DNA from: Vibrio tubiashii
GTDB taxonomy: Bacteria; Pseudomonadota; Gammaproteobacteria; Enterobacterales; Vibrionaceae
Assembly (NCBI GenBank): GCA_000775715.1
Contig: JRWQ01000014.1
Coordinates: forward strand, 90,361 to 154,360
Direction of reading: 5' to 3'
Length of the DNA stretch: 64,000 bases
Part shown: piece by piece, positions 25,455 through 33,766 of the stretch
How the letters are laid out: each line of letters begins with the position of its first letter
How positions within the stretch are numbered: the stretch's first letter is position 1
The notes under the pieces: generated by a model
What the model was told of the DNA's origin: nothing
Seen by the model: the letters and a program-made list of their open reading frames with translations, nothing else
The model's database searches: none
Translations under genes and position numbers: made by a program

Positions 25455-25482
25455 GTGAAATACGCGCACTAAGAGGTTATTT

Positions 25483-26061
25483 ATGAAAATACTTAAAGCG
25501 TTTTGGAATAGACTAACAAGCCCGAGTAAAGCTGCTGTTGGTGTAGTTTTGTTCCTTGGATTTTCTGGTGGTCTCCTGTTCTGGGGGGCATTTAACACCG
25601 GGATGGAAGCAACGAATACCGAAGAATTCTGTTCAGGCTGTCATGCACCTATTGTTGCTGAAATTCAAGAAACAATTCACTACTCAAACCGTTCAGGTGT
25701 TCGTGCCATTTGTTCAGACTGTCACGTTCCTCACGAATGGACGGATAAAATCGTACGTAAAGTTCAAGCATCAAAAGAGCTCTTCGCTCACTTTGTTACC
25801 AGGACAATCGATACACCTGAGAAGTTCCAAGCCCGCCGAGCTCACCTAGCTGAGCGCGAATGGGCTCGTATGAAGAAGAACGACTCCCTTGAATGTCGCA
25901 ACTGTCATGAGTTCGATTTCATGGACTACTCACAGCAAAGTAAGCGTGCAGAAGCTCAGCACTCTACTGCCCTAGCATCTGGGGAGAAAACATGTGTCGA
26001 TTGTCATAAAGGCATAGCGCACAAACTCCCAGACATGCACGGCGTTGAAGGTTGGCAGTAA
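25483..26061 (+). CDS. napC: Tetrahaem quinol dehydrogenase NapC
   Basis: 192 residues, NapC/NirT family. One N-terminal membrane anchor (AAVGVVLFLGFSGGLLFWGAF, trimmed here to its core) is followed by four c-type haem sites: CSGCH, CSDCH, CRNCH and CVDCH. NapC oxidises membrane quinol and passes electrons to NapB-NapA. napG and napH are absent, so NapC is the expected quinol route. AGAGG precedes the start. The operon therefore reads napF-D-A-B-C. Confidence 0.94.
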   Translation: MKILKAFWNRLTSPSKAAVGVVLFLGFSGGLLFWGAFNTGMEATNTEEFCSGCHAPIVAEIQETIHYSNRSGVRAICSDCHVPHEWTDKIVRKVQASKELFAHFVTRTIDTPEKFQARRAHLAEREWARMKKNDSLECRNCHEFDFMDYSQQSKRAEAQHSTALASGEKTCVDCHKGIAHKLPDMHGVEGWQ

Positions 26062-26074
26062 GGAGGGGTTAGAA

Positions 26075-26212
26075 ATGAGTACATTAGAATCAGTTATTTG
26101 GCATATCCTGGGTTATGGAGCAATGCCGTTTATTATCCTATCTGGCTTTGCCGTTGTTGCGGCAATATCTATTTGGATTTTGTCGCTAGGTAAAGACAAA
26201 GAAGTCGAATAG
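26075..26212 (+). CDS. 45-aa membrane protein at the end of the nap operon (TIGR02808-like)
   Basis: The short frame begins MSTLESVIWHILGYGAMPF and has a single hydrophobic span (about residues 17-38) and a charged tail GKDKEVE. A strong ribosome site (AAGGAGGGG) precedes it, and it starts 13 bases after napC. It resembles the short TIGR02808 family, which I recall from Vibrio and related genera. Co-transcription with nap and conservation suggest a small accessory subunit or stabiliser of the membrane-bound NapC, but that is inference. Confidence 0.75.
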   Translation: MSTLESVIWHILGYGAMPFIILSGFAVVAAISIWILSLGKDKEVE

Positions 26213-26284
26213 TGAACTAGTTTTGGAGTGAGAGCACTCACGCTCTAGTTCGACTCAGTTTTTTGTCTATGTGGTACCGAAACA

Positions 26285-26319
26285 AAAAAGACCATCTTGT
26301 TATGCAAGCTGGTCTTTTT
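26285..26319. terminator. Bidirectional terminator between the nap operon and galE
   Basis: AAAAAGACCA (26285-26294) pairs with TGGTCTTTTT (26310-26319), with an inner CTTG/CAAG step. A- and T-tracts flank both sides, so both convergent units can end here. Confidence 0.85.
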
Positions 26320-26334
26320 ACATTTCTGCTCTAG

Positions 26335-27348
26335 TTACTCTGGATACCCGTTGGGGTTGTTCGACTGCCAACGCCAAGTGTCTTGGGTCATATCTTCAAG
26401 GCTACGAACTGCAGTCCAGTCAAGCTCGGTTTGCGCTTTTTTAGGATCTGCCCAGCACTCAGCGATATCACCAGGGCGTCTATCGACAATTTTGTAGGTA
26501 ATCACCTTGTTCGACGCCTTTTCAAACGCTTTAACCATATCTAGCACACTAGAGCCATTTCCTGTACCTAGGTTATAGATATGAAGCCCAGTCTTTGGAC
26601 CGGCCTTGTTTAGCGCAGCAATATGGCCATCAGCGAGATCCATTACGTGGATATAGTCGCGGACACCAGTTCCGTCGTGAGTCGGGTAATCATTACCAAA
26701 TACAGATAAGCAATCACGGCGACCAACCGCCACTTGAGATACAAATGGCATCAGGTTGTTCGGGATACCTTGAGGATCTTCTCCTAACTCACCGCTTGGG
26801 TGTGATCCTACAGGGTTAAAGTAGCGCAGCAGCGTGATACTCCAGTCAGGATTGGCTTTCTGAAAGTCAGTTAAACACTCCTCGACCATCAGCTTACTTC
26901 GACCATAAGGATTAGTTGCGCTGGTAGGAAAGTCTTCTCTGATAGGCACTGACGCGGGATCACCATAAACCGTCGCTGAAGAGGAGAATATGAGGGTCTT
27001 AACGTCAGCCTCTCTCATCGCACTAACCAATACTAAGGAGCCATTAACGTTGTTGTCGTAATATTCGAGCGGCAGCGCTACCGACTCGCCTACGGCTTTT
27101 AATCCAGCAAAATGAATCACTGCGCCGATGTTATGATTCTTCATAACTTCAACTAACTGCTGTTTATCACGGATATCGCCTTCGACAAATTTTGGTCTTA
27201 CACCCGCTACCTTTTCAATTCTTTCTAGTACGGAGCATTTACTGTTGTATAAATTGTCATAAATCACCGGAGTCATTCCGGCTTCAATCATTTGGATACA
27301 AGTATGGCTACCTATGTAACCCATTCCACCGGTTACTAATACATTCAT
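26335..27348 (-). CDS. galE: UDP-glucose 4-epimerase GalE
   Basis: 337 residues, extended short-chain dehydrogenase family. The NAD-binding motif VTGGMGYIGSHTCIQMIE is at residues 5-22. The catalytic residues are the Ser/Thr in FSSSATVYGDP and the YxxxK in YGRSKLMVEECL (Tyr about 149, Lys about 153). GalE interconverts UDP-glucose and UDP-galactose for galactose use and surface polysaccharide. No galT, galK or galM lies beside it, so a polysaccharide-precursor role is at least as likely as sugar catabolism. Confidence 0.94.
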   Translation of the reverse strand: MNVLVTGGMGYIGSHTCIQMIEAGMTPVIYDNLYNSKCSVLERIEKVAGVRPKFVEGDIRDKQQLVEVMKNHNIGAVIHFAGLKAVGESVALPLEYYDNNVNGSLVLVSAMREADVKTLIFSSSATVYGDPASVPIREDFPTSATNPYGRSKLMVEECLTDFQKANPDWSITLLRYFNPVGSHPSGELGEDPQGIPNNLMPFVSQVAVGRRDCLSVFGNDYPTHDGTGVRDYIHVMDLADGHIAALNKAGPKTGLHIYNLGTGNGSSVLDMVKAFEKASNKVITYKIVDRRPGDIAECWADPKKAQTELDWTAVRSLEDMTQDTWRWQSNNPNGYPE

Positions 27349-27412
27349 GTCACTGACCTTTTAAAAACATCGCGTTATCCTAAATCAACTAGGTACAAAA
27401 ACAAGAGGTCGA

Positions 27413-29425
27413 CTAGCTCGGAATGGTAAATGTCTCATTTTGGATAACCACCCGCCCTTTGCCACTTGTTTTCGCTCTGTACATCGCGGTGTCAGCACTC
27501 TTTAACAAGGTTTCAGAATCCGTCTCTTGTGCTGGGGCATAATGGATCCCAATGCTGGCACTCACCTTCATTGTCTTGCCACGATAATTGATTGGTTGTT
27601 CAATACTTTCAATCGTTGATTGAGCAAATGCCTCGGCGACTTCTACATCAACTTCACTCAAGACTACAACGAACTCATCACCAGATAAGCGAGCAACGAC
27701 ATCTGACTTTTCAAAATCCGCTAATAGTCGTTTCGCGACTTTTTTCAACACAGCGTCCCCCGCATCATGTCCATAAGTATCATTTACTAACTTGAAGCCA
27801 TCTAGGTCGATATACAATAACGCAACCCCTTGATTCTCAATTCGATTTACTTTTAGTAGCTCGTCAAGTTGTCTGTAGAGTTCGGTCCGATTGGCAAGGC
27901 CGGTTAAAGAGTCATGATGCGCTAAGTACTCTAACCTCTCCATCTCTTTGTCGCTCGATAAATCTGAAAGCAGGTAAACATAATCAAACTGTTCTGCTTT
28001 TTCACGACTGGCAATACGAGTCACTTTTACAAATAGAGGCACTTTTTTGTGCCCTAGCTTGTGGGTTTCCCACACTTCACCTTGCCATTGCCCGTGAGTT
28101 ATCACGCTCTCCTTGATGGTTGGCATCAGTGATTTAAAGTGTTGCCAGTCGAAGATTTGTTCCGGTCTTTTACCTAGTAAAGTATCCTGAGAATGTCCGA
28201 GTAAGGTTGAAACAGCTGGGTTAACCATAGTGATGACATCGGATTGATTGGTAACGATTAAGCCGTCTTGACTATTCTCAAATACGCCAGCGGCCAGTCT
28301 TTGTCGCCTTTGTGCAGTTTCAGATTCAGTAATGTCTTGTATCGCAAATAGCACCTGTCCACCTTTACTAAGCAGACTCGTGTTTATTTTTAAGATTTGA
28401 TATTCACCAAAAATATCTTTGACCCATACTCGCTTATCGACCTGTTCAATACGCTGTTTGAGTAAACTATCAAGGAAGATTTCAGCTTCTTCACCAAGCA
28501 TTTCACTAATATGAGTACCCTTTATATATGCAGGTGTACGTCGAAATACATCACAAGCAGCAGCATTGAAGTGAATGATATGTCCACGACTATTGACTAC
28601 AATTAGCGCGTGCTTGACCGCTTCTACGACCTCATTGACAAATGAGGTTTCCTGGGCCAACTGGTCTAAGGTAAGGTTAACTTGGGTGTCTCGCTGTTTT
28701 AATCGTTCTAGCATGGTGTTAAATGCTTCAAACAACCCGCCAATCTCATCCTCGGCTCTATGAGTAATGTTGAAAGGCTGTTTTCCACTATCAATATAGG
28801 ACCATATCGCAGTACACAATCGATAAACGGGTTGAACAATGTACATTTCTACAACTAAATATAAAAACAATGCGGCGAAAACCAGCAACAACAAGTACTG
28901 CGTGCTTTTGGACAGTACATCTAAATAAAGGGATCGTAATGACTGTTTCGACAATGTAATACGCAACGATGCTATTTTTACGTCGCCACTTATTACTGGA
29001 ACGAGCAAAAATATATGTTGATCACTGTTCGAATAGCCTTGAGTTAATAGTTCGGTTCGTTCTACTTCACTAGGCACTGGTGCGATGACTCCAGCCTGCT
29101 CATACATCGCAAACAATTGTCCATCTGTAGTGTAGAGTTTCACACGAACTACGTCTTCATCTGCCGAAAACGCATCAAGCACTTTGTTTGCAGTAAACGT
29201 ATCTCCGGCCAACACCACATTCCGCAAGCCATGTGCTACGCCTGTTGCCAATACTCCTGCCCGTTCGACTAAATTGTTTTTTTGCGTGCTGTGACTTTGG
29301 AGCAGCAAATATCCCTGGGACATGACGAAAATAATCCCGGTAAACACCACAATCGGTACGATCAATTTGCTCTTTAAAGATAGCTGGCTAAACGCGATCA
29401 AATTACCTCCACCACTAACCTTCAT
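27413..29425 (-). CDS. Membrane PAS-PAS-GGDEF diguanylate cyclase
   Basis: Up to 670 residues. TM1 is at about 22-45, then a periplasmic sensor, TM2 at about 185-207, a HAMP-like region (QPVYRLCTAIWSYI), PAS at about 265-370, a second PAS at about 385-500, then GGDEF (HDSLTGLANRTELY ... LSGDEFVVV). The active-site motif reads SGDEF, which is compatible with activity. The I-site RxxD before it appears as EKSD, so product inhibition may be lost. A TTG at 29401 (giving IAFSQLSLKSK) is preceded by GGTGGAGG and may be the true start. It reads in the same direction as galE. Confidence 0.88.
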   Translation of the reverse strand: MKVSGGGNLIAFSQLSLKSKLIVPIVVFTGIIFVMSQGYLLLQSHSTQKNNLVERAGVLATGVAHGLRNVVLAGDTFTANKVLDAFSADEDVVRVKLYTTDGQLFAMYEQAGVIAPVPSEVERTELLTQGYSNSDQHIFLLVPVISGDVKIASLRITLSKQSLRSLYLDVLSKSTQYLLLLVFAALFLYLVVEMYIVQPVYRLCTAIWSYIDSGKQPFNITHRAEDEIGGLFEAFNTMLERLKQRDTQVNLTLDQLAQETSFVNEVVEAVKHALIVVNSRGHIIHFNAAACDVFRRTPAYIKGTHISEMLGEEAEIFLDSLLKQRIEQVDKRVWVKDIFGEYQILKINTSLLSKGGQVLFAIQDITESETAQRRQRLAAGVFENSQDGLIVTNQSDVITMVNPAVSTLLGHSQDTLLGKRPEQIFDWQHFKSLMPTIKESVITHGQWQGEVWETHKLGHKKVPLFVKVTRIASREKAEQFDYVYLLSDLSSDKEMERLEYLAHHDSLTGLANRTELYRQLDELLKVNRIENQGVALLYIDLDGFKLVNDTYGHDAGDAVLKKVAKRLLADFEKSDVVARLSGDEFVVVLSEVDVEVAEAFAQSTIESIEQPINYRGKTMKVSASIGIHYAPAQETDSETLLKSADTAMYRAKTSGKGRVVIQNETFTIPS

Positions 29426-29624
29426 TTATACCAACTTTTATGCAGTATAAATTAAGCAACACATATACGTTTTTACTATATATACGTTAGTCAATAGGGC
29501 TTGCGGCGACGTTATCAAATTAGCGACTTTCTAGTTATTAATAGCCAAATAATGAGTTTGATCACTGTTTGTTGGTTCCATTTGAAACATCTTACTAAGT
29601 GATTAAATAGAGGATATTTTGCTC

Positions 29625-30377
29625 ATGGAAAAACGTTCAATCAGTCTCAATTGTGATATGGGTGAAAGTTTTGGTATATGGACGTTAGGCAATGATAAAG
29701 CGGTTATGCCCAATATTCACATGGCTAATATCGCCTGTGGATTTCACGCTTCAGATCCTCAAGTTATGGACCGAACCATCAGACTTGCCATTCAGTATGA
29801 CGTAAAAATTGGCGCGCATCCTAGCTACCCTGACCTGCAAGGATTTGGTAGGCGTAGCATTAAGCTTGATCCAAAAGAAATCACCAACATACTGATTTAC
29901 CAGATTGGCGCGCTTAAAGGACTATGCGATAACCACAATGTCGCCTTGAGTTACGTAAAACCTCATGGTGCACTTTACAACGATATGATTAAAGATCTGG
30001 CTATATTCGAGGCGGTTGTAGATTCCGCAGCCTGTTTTAACCTACCAGTGATGACTCTCGCCGTCGCAAACACGCAGCCCTACCTTGATATTGCAGACCG
30101 CTATGACGTGCCACTGCTGTTCGAAGCATTTGCTGACAGAAGCTATCAAAGTAACGGAATGCTTGCTCCCCGTAGCGTTGAAAACGCGGTGTTAACGGAT
30201 CAAGAAGAGATCCTCAACCAAGTTTTGCAAATCGCTCGTTATGGAAAGGTTCGCACGCTTGATGGTTACTCTATTGCGATTGAAGCCGACACGCTCTGTG
30301 TCCATGGAGACAACCAACAAGGCGTTTTACTCATCGAACAAATTAGAGCCCTTCTCGATAAGGAGAACTTAACTTAA
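29625..30377 (+). CDS. pxpA: 5-oxoprolinase subunit A (LamB/YcsF family)
   Basis: 250 residues from the ATG at 29625; a TTG two codons earlier (29619) is nearer the AGAGGA ribosome site and could be used instead. SISLNCDMGESFG is the hallmark N-terminus. NIACGFHASDPQVM, KIGAHPSYPDLQGFGRR, YVKPHGALYNDM and FADRSYQSNGMLAPRS are the other YcsF blocks. With PxpB and PxpC it hydrolyses 5-oxoproline to glutamate using ATP. First gene of the compact pxpABC unit; pxpB starts within its stop codon. Confidence 0.93.
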   Translation: MEKRSISLNCDMGESFGIWTLGNDKAVMPNIHMANIACGFHASDPQVMDRTIRLAIQYDVKIGAHPSYPDLQGFGRRSIKLDPKEITNILIYQIGALKGLCDNHNVALSYVKPHGALYNDMIKDLAIFEAVVDSAACFNLPVMTLAVANTQPYLDIADRYDVPLLFEAFADRSYQSNGMLAPRSVENAVLTDQEEILNQVLQIARYGKVRTLDGYSIAIEADTLCVHGDNQQGVLLIEQIRALLDKENLT

Positions 30378-31084
30378 TGATAATTGAGACCTCTATCGAC
30401 CCTGTTGCTGAGTGTTCAATACTGATCCGCTTTCACAGCGAGCCCAATGACCACCTATCTTGGGTAATTGGTGAGATTAGCCACTATCTGAGTAATCAGC
30501 TTGGTGCATGGGTAATGAATGTCACTCCATCTTTTGACTCCATTTTAGTTGACTATCTACCCCATAGAATTTCGATCTTTGAGTTCGTCCCCTACTTAGA
30601 AAAACTCGTTACTCAGGCATTACTGAATATGCCAGATTCGCATCAATCTGAAATTATTGACTTGCCCGTCTATTACGACCTTTCTGTTGGTCCTGATTTG
30701 CAAACCTATTTAGATAAAGGTCTGACGCACGACCAGATTGTCGGCGCGCATTGTGGTGTCGAATACACGGTTGGGGCGATTGGTTTTTCTGCAGGGTTTG
30801 CTTTTCTAACTGACGTTGATCCTATACTTCGTCAACCACGTAAAGTCACGCCAAGAGTCTCGGTACCAAAAGGGAGCGTCGCTATCGCCAATAATCAAAC
30901 AGCCATCTATCCCACTGAGACTCCGGGAGGATGGAATGTGATTGGTAACTGCCCGATTGACCTTTATCATCCAGACAGCAATCAAATATTGCCGTTTAGT
31001 ATCGGTACCCGCGTACGATTTACACAAATCGACTTAGACCAATTCAAGTCACTCGGCGGTACGGTTTCGGAGGGTTGGCAATGA
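30377..31084 (+). CDS. pxpB: 5-oxoprolinase subunit B (KipI family)
   Basis: 235 residues. HCGVEYTVGAIGFSAGFAFL and PRVSVPKGSVAIANNQTAIYPTETPGGWN (C-terminal third) are signatures of the KipI-type cyclophilin-like domain; the N-terminal third (ECSILIRF ... AWVMNVTPSFDSILVDY) is the usual lead domain. It forms a PxpBC complex that phosphorylates 5-oxoproline. It overlaps pxpA by one base and pxpC by four, so all three genes are translationally coupled. Confidence 0.92.
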   Translation: MIIETSIDPVAECSILIRFHSEPNDHLSWVIGEISHYLSNQLGAWVMNVTPSFDSILVDYLPHRISIFEFVPYLEKLVTQALLNMPDSHQSEIIDLPVYYDLSVGPDLQTYLDKGLTHDQIVGAHCGVEYTVGAIGFSAGFAFLTDVDPILRQPRKVTPRVSVPKGSVAIANNQTAIYPTETPGGWNVIGNCPIDLYHPDSNQILPFSIGTRVRFTQIDLDQFKSLGGTVSEGWQ

Positions 31085-32013
31085 CACTTGAAAACTACAT
31101 TGAAGTAATTAAACCCGGGCAGCAAACCCTAATCCAAGACTTTGGTCGCTTTGGGCTCGCTCACTATGGTATCGCTCAAGGCGGTCCCGTTGATGATTAC
31201 GCCTACAGCTGGGCAAATCACCTACTTGGCAATACGATTAATATGCCTACGTTAGAGATAACGTTAGGCCAAGCAGAGTTTCTAATTCACCATTCTTGTG
31301 AAATGGCCATCGCAGGGGGTGATCTTAACGCTAAACTTGATGGCGTACCCCTAGACAATTGGTCTACATTTCGCGCTATGAAAGGTCAAACGTTAACGTT
31401 TGGTTTGCCCCGCAACGGCTTGCGCGCTTACTTAGCGATTAAAAAAGGCTTTATTGTTTCACCACAACTAGGCAGTGTCGCAACCGTTGAACGCGACCAA
31501 CTTGGTGGGTTGGCGCAAGGTCAAACACTACAACAAGGTGATATTTTAACTTTCAGCCAGCACTCTATTTCAGCAAAACCTGTGCAAATGACCTTTCGCT
31601 ATAAGCCTGACTATGATTTACCACTCGAGCTGCGAGTTATCGAAGGCTACCAAGTTAACGATTTTACAAGGGATGCAGTTAACTCACTCTACTCTCAACG
31701 CTTTATTGTCAGTCAATTGGTCAACCGCATGGGCTACCGACTCGCTGGTGCAAAGGTAAAACCACCACAAAAAGAATATTTAAGTGAAGGTATTGCTTTA
31801 GGCTCTATTCAAGTGACACCAAATGGAGAGCCCATCATACTGCTTAACGATAGGCAGACCATTGGCGGGTACCCAAAAATCGGTTGTGTCGCTAGGATAG
31901 ATTTACCCCGATTGGCACAAGCAAAACCCGGGCAAAAAGTGCGATTTGTACGTGGAGACCTGTTAGGGCTACAAGATGTCTGGGGACAATGGGCACGTTA
32001 CTTTGGTTACTAA
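31081..32013 (+). CDS. pxpC: 5-oxoprolinase subunit C (KipA family)
   Basis: 310 residues from ATG 31081 (MTLENYIEVIKPGQQTL), which overlaps the pxpB stop as ATGA. QDFGRFGLAHYGIAQGGPVDDYAY is the KipA biotin-carboxylase-like signature. MAIAGGDLNAKLDG, VNRMGYRLAG, and LNDRQTIGGYPKIGCV are further conserved blocks. It is the partner of PxpB in ATP-dependent 5-oxoproline cleavage. It converges on an FAD-dependent oxidoreductase gene that ends 24 bases away. Confidence 0.92.
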   Translation: MTLENYIEVIKPGQQTLIQDFGRFGLAHYGIAQGGPVDDYAYSWANHLLGNTINMPTLEITLGQAEFLIHHSCEMAIAGGDLNAKLDGVPLDNWSTFRAMKGQTLTFGLPRNGLRAYLAIKKGFIVSPQLGSVATVERDQLGGLAQGQTLQQGDILTFSQHSISAKPVQMTFRYKPDYDLPLELRVIEGYQVNDFTRDAVNSLYSQRFIVSQLVNRMGYRLAGAKVKPPQKEYLSEGIALGSIQVTPNGEPIILLNDRQTIGGYPKIGCVARIDLPRLAQAKPGQKVRFVRGDLLGLQDVWGQWARYFGY

Positions 32014-32036
32014 GTCGAAAACGCCTAACTTCTTAC

Positions 32037-33500
32037 CTAAATAACGCCGTAGTACTCGGCCAGTTGCTCCGGATAGTTCCTAACCTTCGCAAGCTCACGG
32101 GCCTTAGTTTCTACCTGATTAGCGCTAAGGCTCATCGAAATCGGATGAATAGATTCAATATTTGCATTTGGGTAGTCATGTAGCTTCCATTCTCGTACGA
32201 GCTTGATCGCCGCTTCTAACGCTGATGACCCCTTTACAACTTCTACCCGCGCATAATGTGGCCCTTCAAAAGTCACGTCTGCCGCTCTAAGCGTATCATC
32301 TCGACCTGGGATCTGCTGAGCACCAAACAGAGGCGTGCCAAATTCGATCGCAGATTGATAGCTAGGAACGAACTTGGACATATGAGCAATCGCCTTCTTG
32401 CTTCGCTCAGATACGACCTCAGGATCCCAACCCAACTTGATTTTGCGTTTTAGCCGGTGAGGTAAGTGGGGTTGAGATGTGAGTTCTGTTGAAGCAACCA
32501 AACCATCCTCGAACAAGGTGATCTCTTTTGTCATGCCATGAAGTTGAAACACGCCATCCGGATATGGCGTCAATTGCGCCATACCATTCGGAGTTCCACG
32601 CGGGCCATGAAAAATAACCTCAGGCCAACACTCATTACAACCGTCCCATTTAGTCACGTAGGCAGCTTTGAACTCCACTAAACGCTCGCGCGGCTTTTGT
32701 GCTAGATCGTCAATGGTACCTGTCTCATAACCGCAGGCATTGATCAAGTAGTCAAAATCAAGAACATGTGAACGCTGACCGTCAGTGATGCACTCAACTT
32801 GCCATCCATTGTTGCGCTCTTCAACGGCGATAACTTGGGTGTTCGTTAATAAGGTACAGTTTGGGATCGATTCCAACACTAATGTTGCTGAAGCAGCAAT
32901 ACGAAATACACTCCAACCATGCTCCTCTACCCCTACGACCGGAAATTTAAGATTGTCTAAGTCGGTATTTTTGGCAAATGGAATCATCCATTCATCCATT
33001 GTAGTCGGCTGGATTGGTTGCTTAAGTAGCTTTAATGACTCGAGATCTTCGCGACTATAGAACTTATAGTAGTCGCCAGGTTCACCCAGTACTTTATTCG
33101 CTGGATCTTGTTTTACCAGTTCAGCATAACAGGATTGAATCGTGATCAAACGTTCATAGAGTTCTTCTGGACTTCCTCCATCACTGTAAGGTACAGCGAT
33201 CACCGTTGGTCTGCGGTTTATGGTCTGTGGATAAAGCCGCGCAGAATCAATCGACTGTTTCAATAGCTCAATACACTGTTCAGTCGAAATCTCTCTGTAC
33301 AAATTTCCACCAGCATGCAAGTGGCATATCGGTGGACCACTAATCAAACCAGAATTCTTCTCGATAAGATGAACGTTGAGACCTAGCTCGGCCATATGGA
33401 CAGCAGCTGTAGCGCCAGCAATACCTCCACCTATTATCGCGATTTTTGGAGCAGTATGTATTTGCATAGTTGATTGCATTTCTGCGACTAATTCATTCAT
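32037..33500 (-). CDS. FAD-dependent oxidoreductase (DAO superfamily)
   Basis: 487 residues. A dinucleotide-binding motif IAIIGGGIAGATAAVHMAELGLNVHLIEK (residues about 20-48, trimmed to its core GGGIAGAT and the acidic end) marks an FAD-binding Rossmann fold. DYLINACGYETGTID is the second FAD motif. The substrate domain in the middle has no motif I recognise. There is no signal peptide. The ATG at 33500 lacks a good ribosome site; alternatives are internal Met codons at about residues 8 and 12. The convergent pxpABC genes suggest amino-acid metabolism, which is only context. Confidence 0.78.
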   Translation of the reverse strand: MNELVAEMQSTMQIHTAPKIAIIGGGIAGATAAVHMAELGLNVHLIEKNSGLISGPPICHLHAGGNLYREISTEQCIELLKQSIDSARLYPQTINRRPTVIAVPYSDGGSPEELYERLITIQSCYAELVKQDPANKVLGEPGDYYKFYSREDLESLKLLKQPIQPTTMDEWMIPFAKNTDLDNLKFPVVGVEEHGWSVFRIAASATLVLESIPNCTLLTNTQVIAVEERNNGWQVECITDGQRSHVLDFDYLINACGYETGTIDDLAQKPRERLVEFKAAYVTKWDGCNECWPEVIFHGPRGTPNGMAQLTPYPDGVFQLHGMTKEITLFEDGLVASTELTSQPHLPHRLKRKIKLGWDPEVVSERSKKAIAHMSKFVPSYQSAIEFGTPLFGAQQIPGRDDTLRAADVTFEGPHYARVEVVKGSSALEAAIKLVREWKLHDYPNANIESIHPISMSLSANQVETKARELAKVRNYPEQLAEYYGVI

Positions 33501-33562
33501 TCTTGGTGCATTTTACTGTTAATGAGCAGCGAATAAAATCACAAATTTTGCAAGGAGAATTT

Positions 33563-33601
33563 ATGACATTTCAACGAAAAAAAAATGAAAAAACTGCTTG
33601 A
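33563..33601 (+). other. 12-codon ORF with strong ribosome site and A9 run
   Basis: CAAGGAGAATTT precedes an ATG that opens the frame MTFQRKKNEKTA, then a stop. The frame includes nine consecutive A residues, a natural slippage site. It may be a remnant, a leader peptide or chance; nothing downstream depends on it on this strand. Confidence 0.25.
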
Positions 33602-33691
33602 CTCAAAAATACTAAACCGGGAAATAATCACATGTGTGAATAACAAATCTTTCCCGGGCTACGCATCGCCGGGCCTGCGAGAATTATCAAG

Positions 33692-33742
33692 TTATCTACA
33701 GGCCAAGTTATCCCAAACTTTATCCACCGTTTTTGTGGATAA
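33692..33742. repeat. Cluster of four DnaA-box-like 9-mers with an embedded hairpin
   Basis: TTATCTACA (33692), TTATCCCAA (33708), TTATCCACC (33720) and, inverted, TGTGGATAA (33734-33742, an exact DnaA box on the minus strand). The last two also form the hairpin TTATCCAC / GTGGATAA. The segment lies between the ABC permease stop and the oxidoreductase gene. Confidence 0.5.
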
Positions 33743-33766
33743 GTGAACAACTTGACCTACCGAAAT

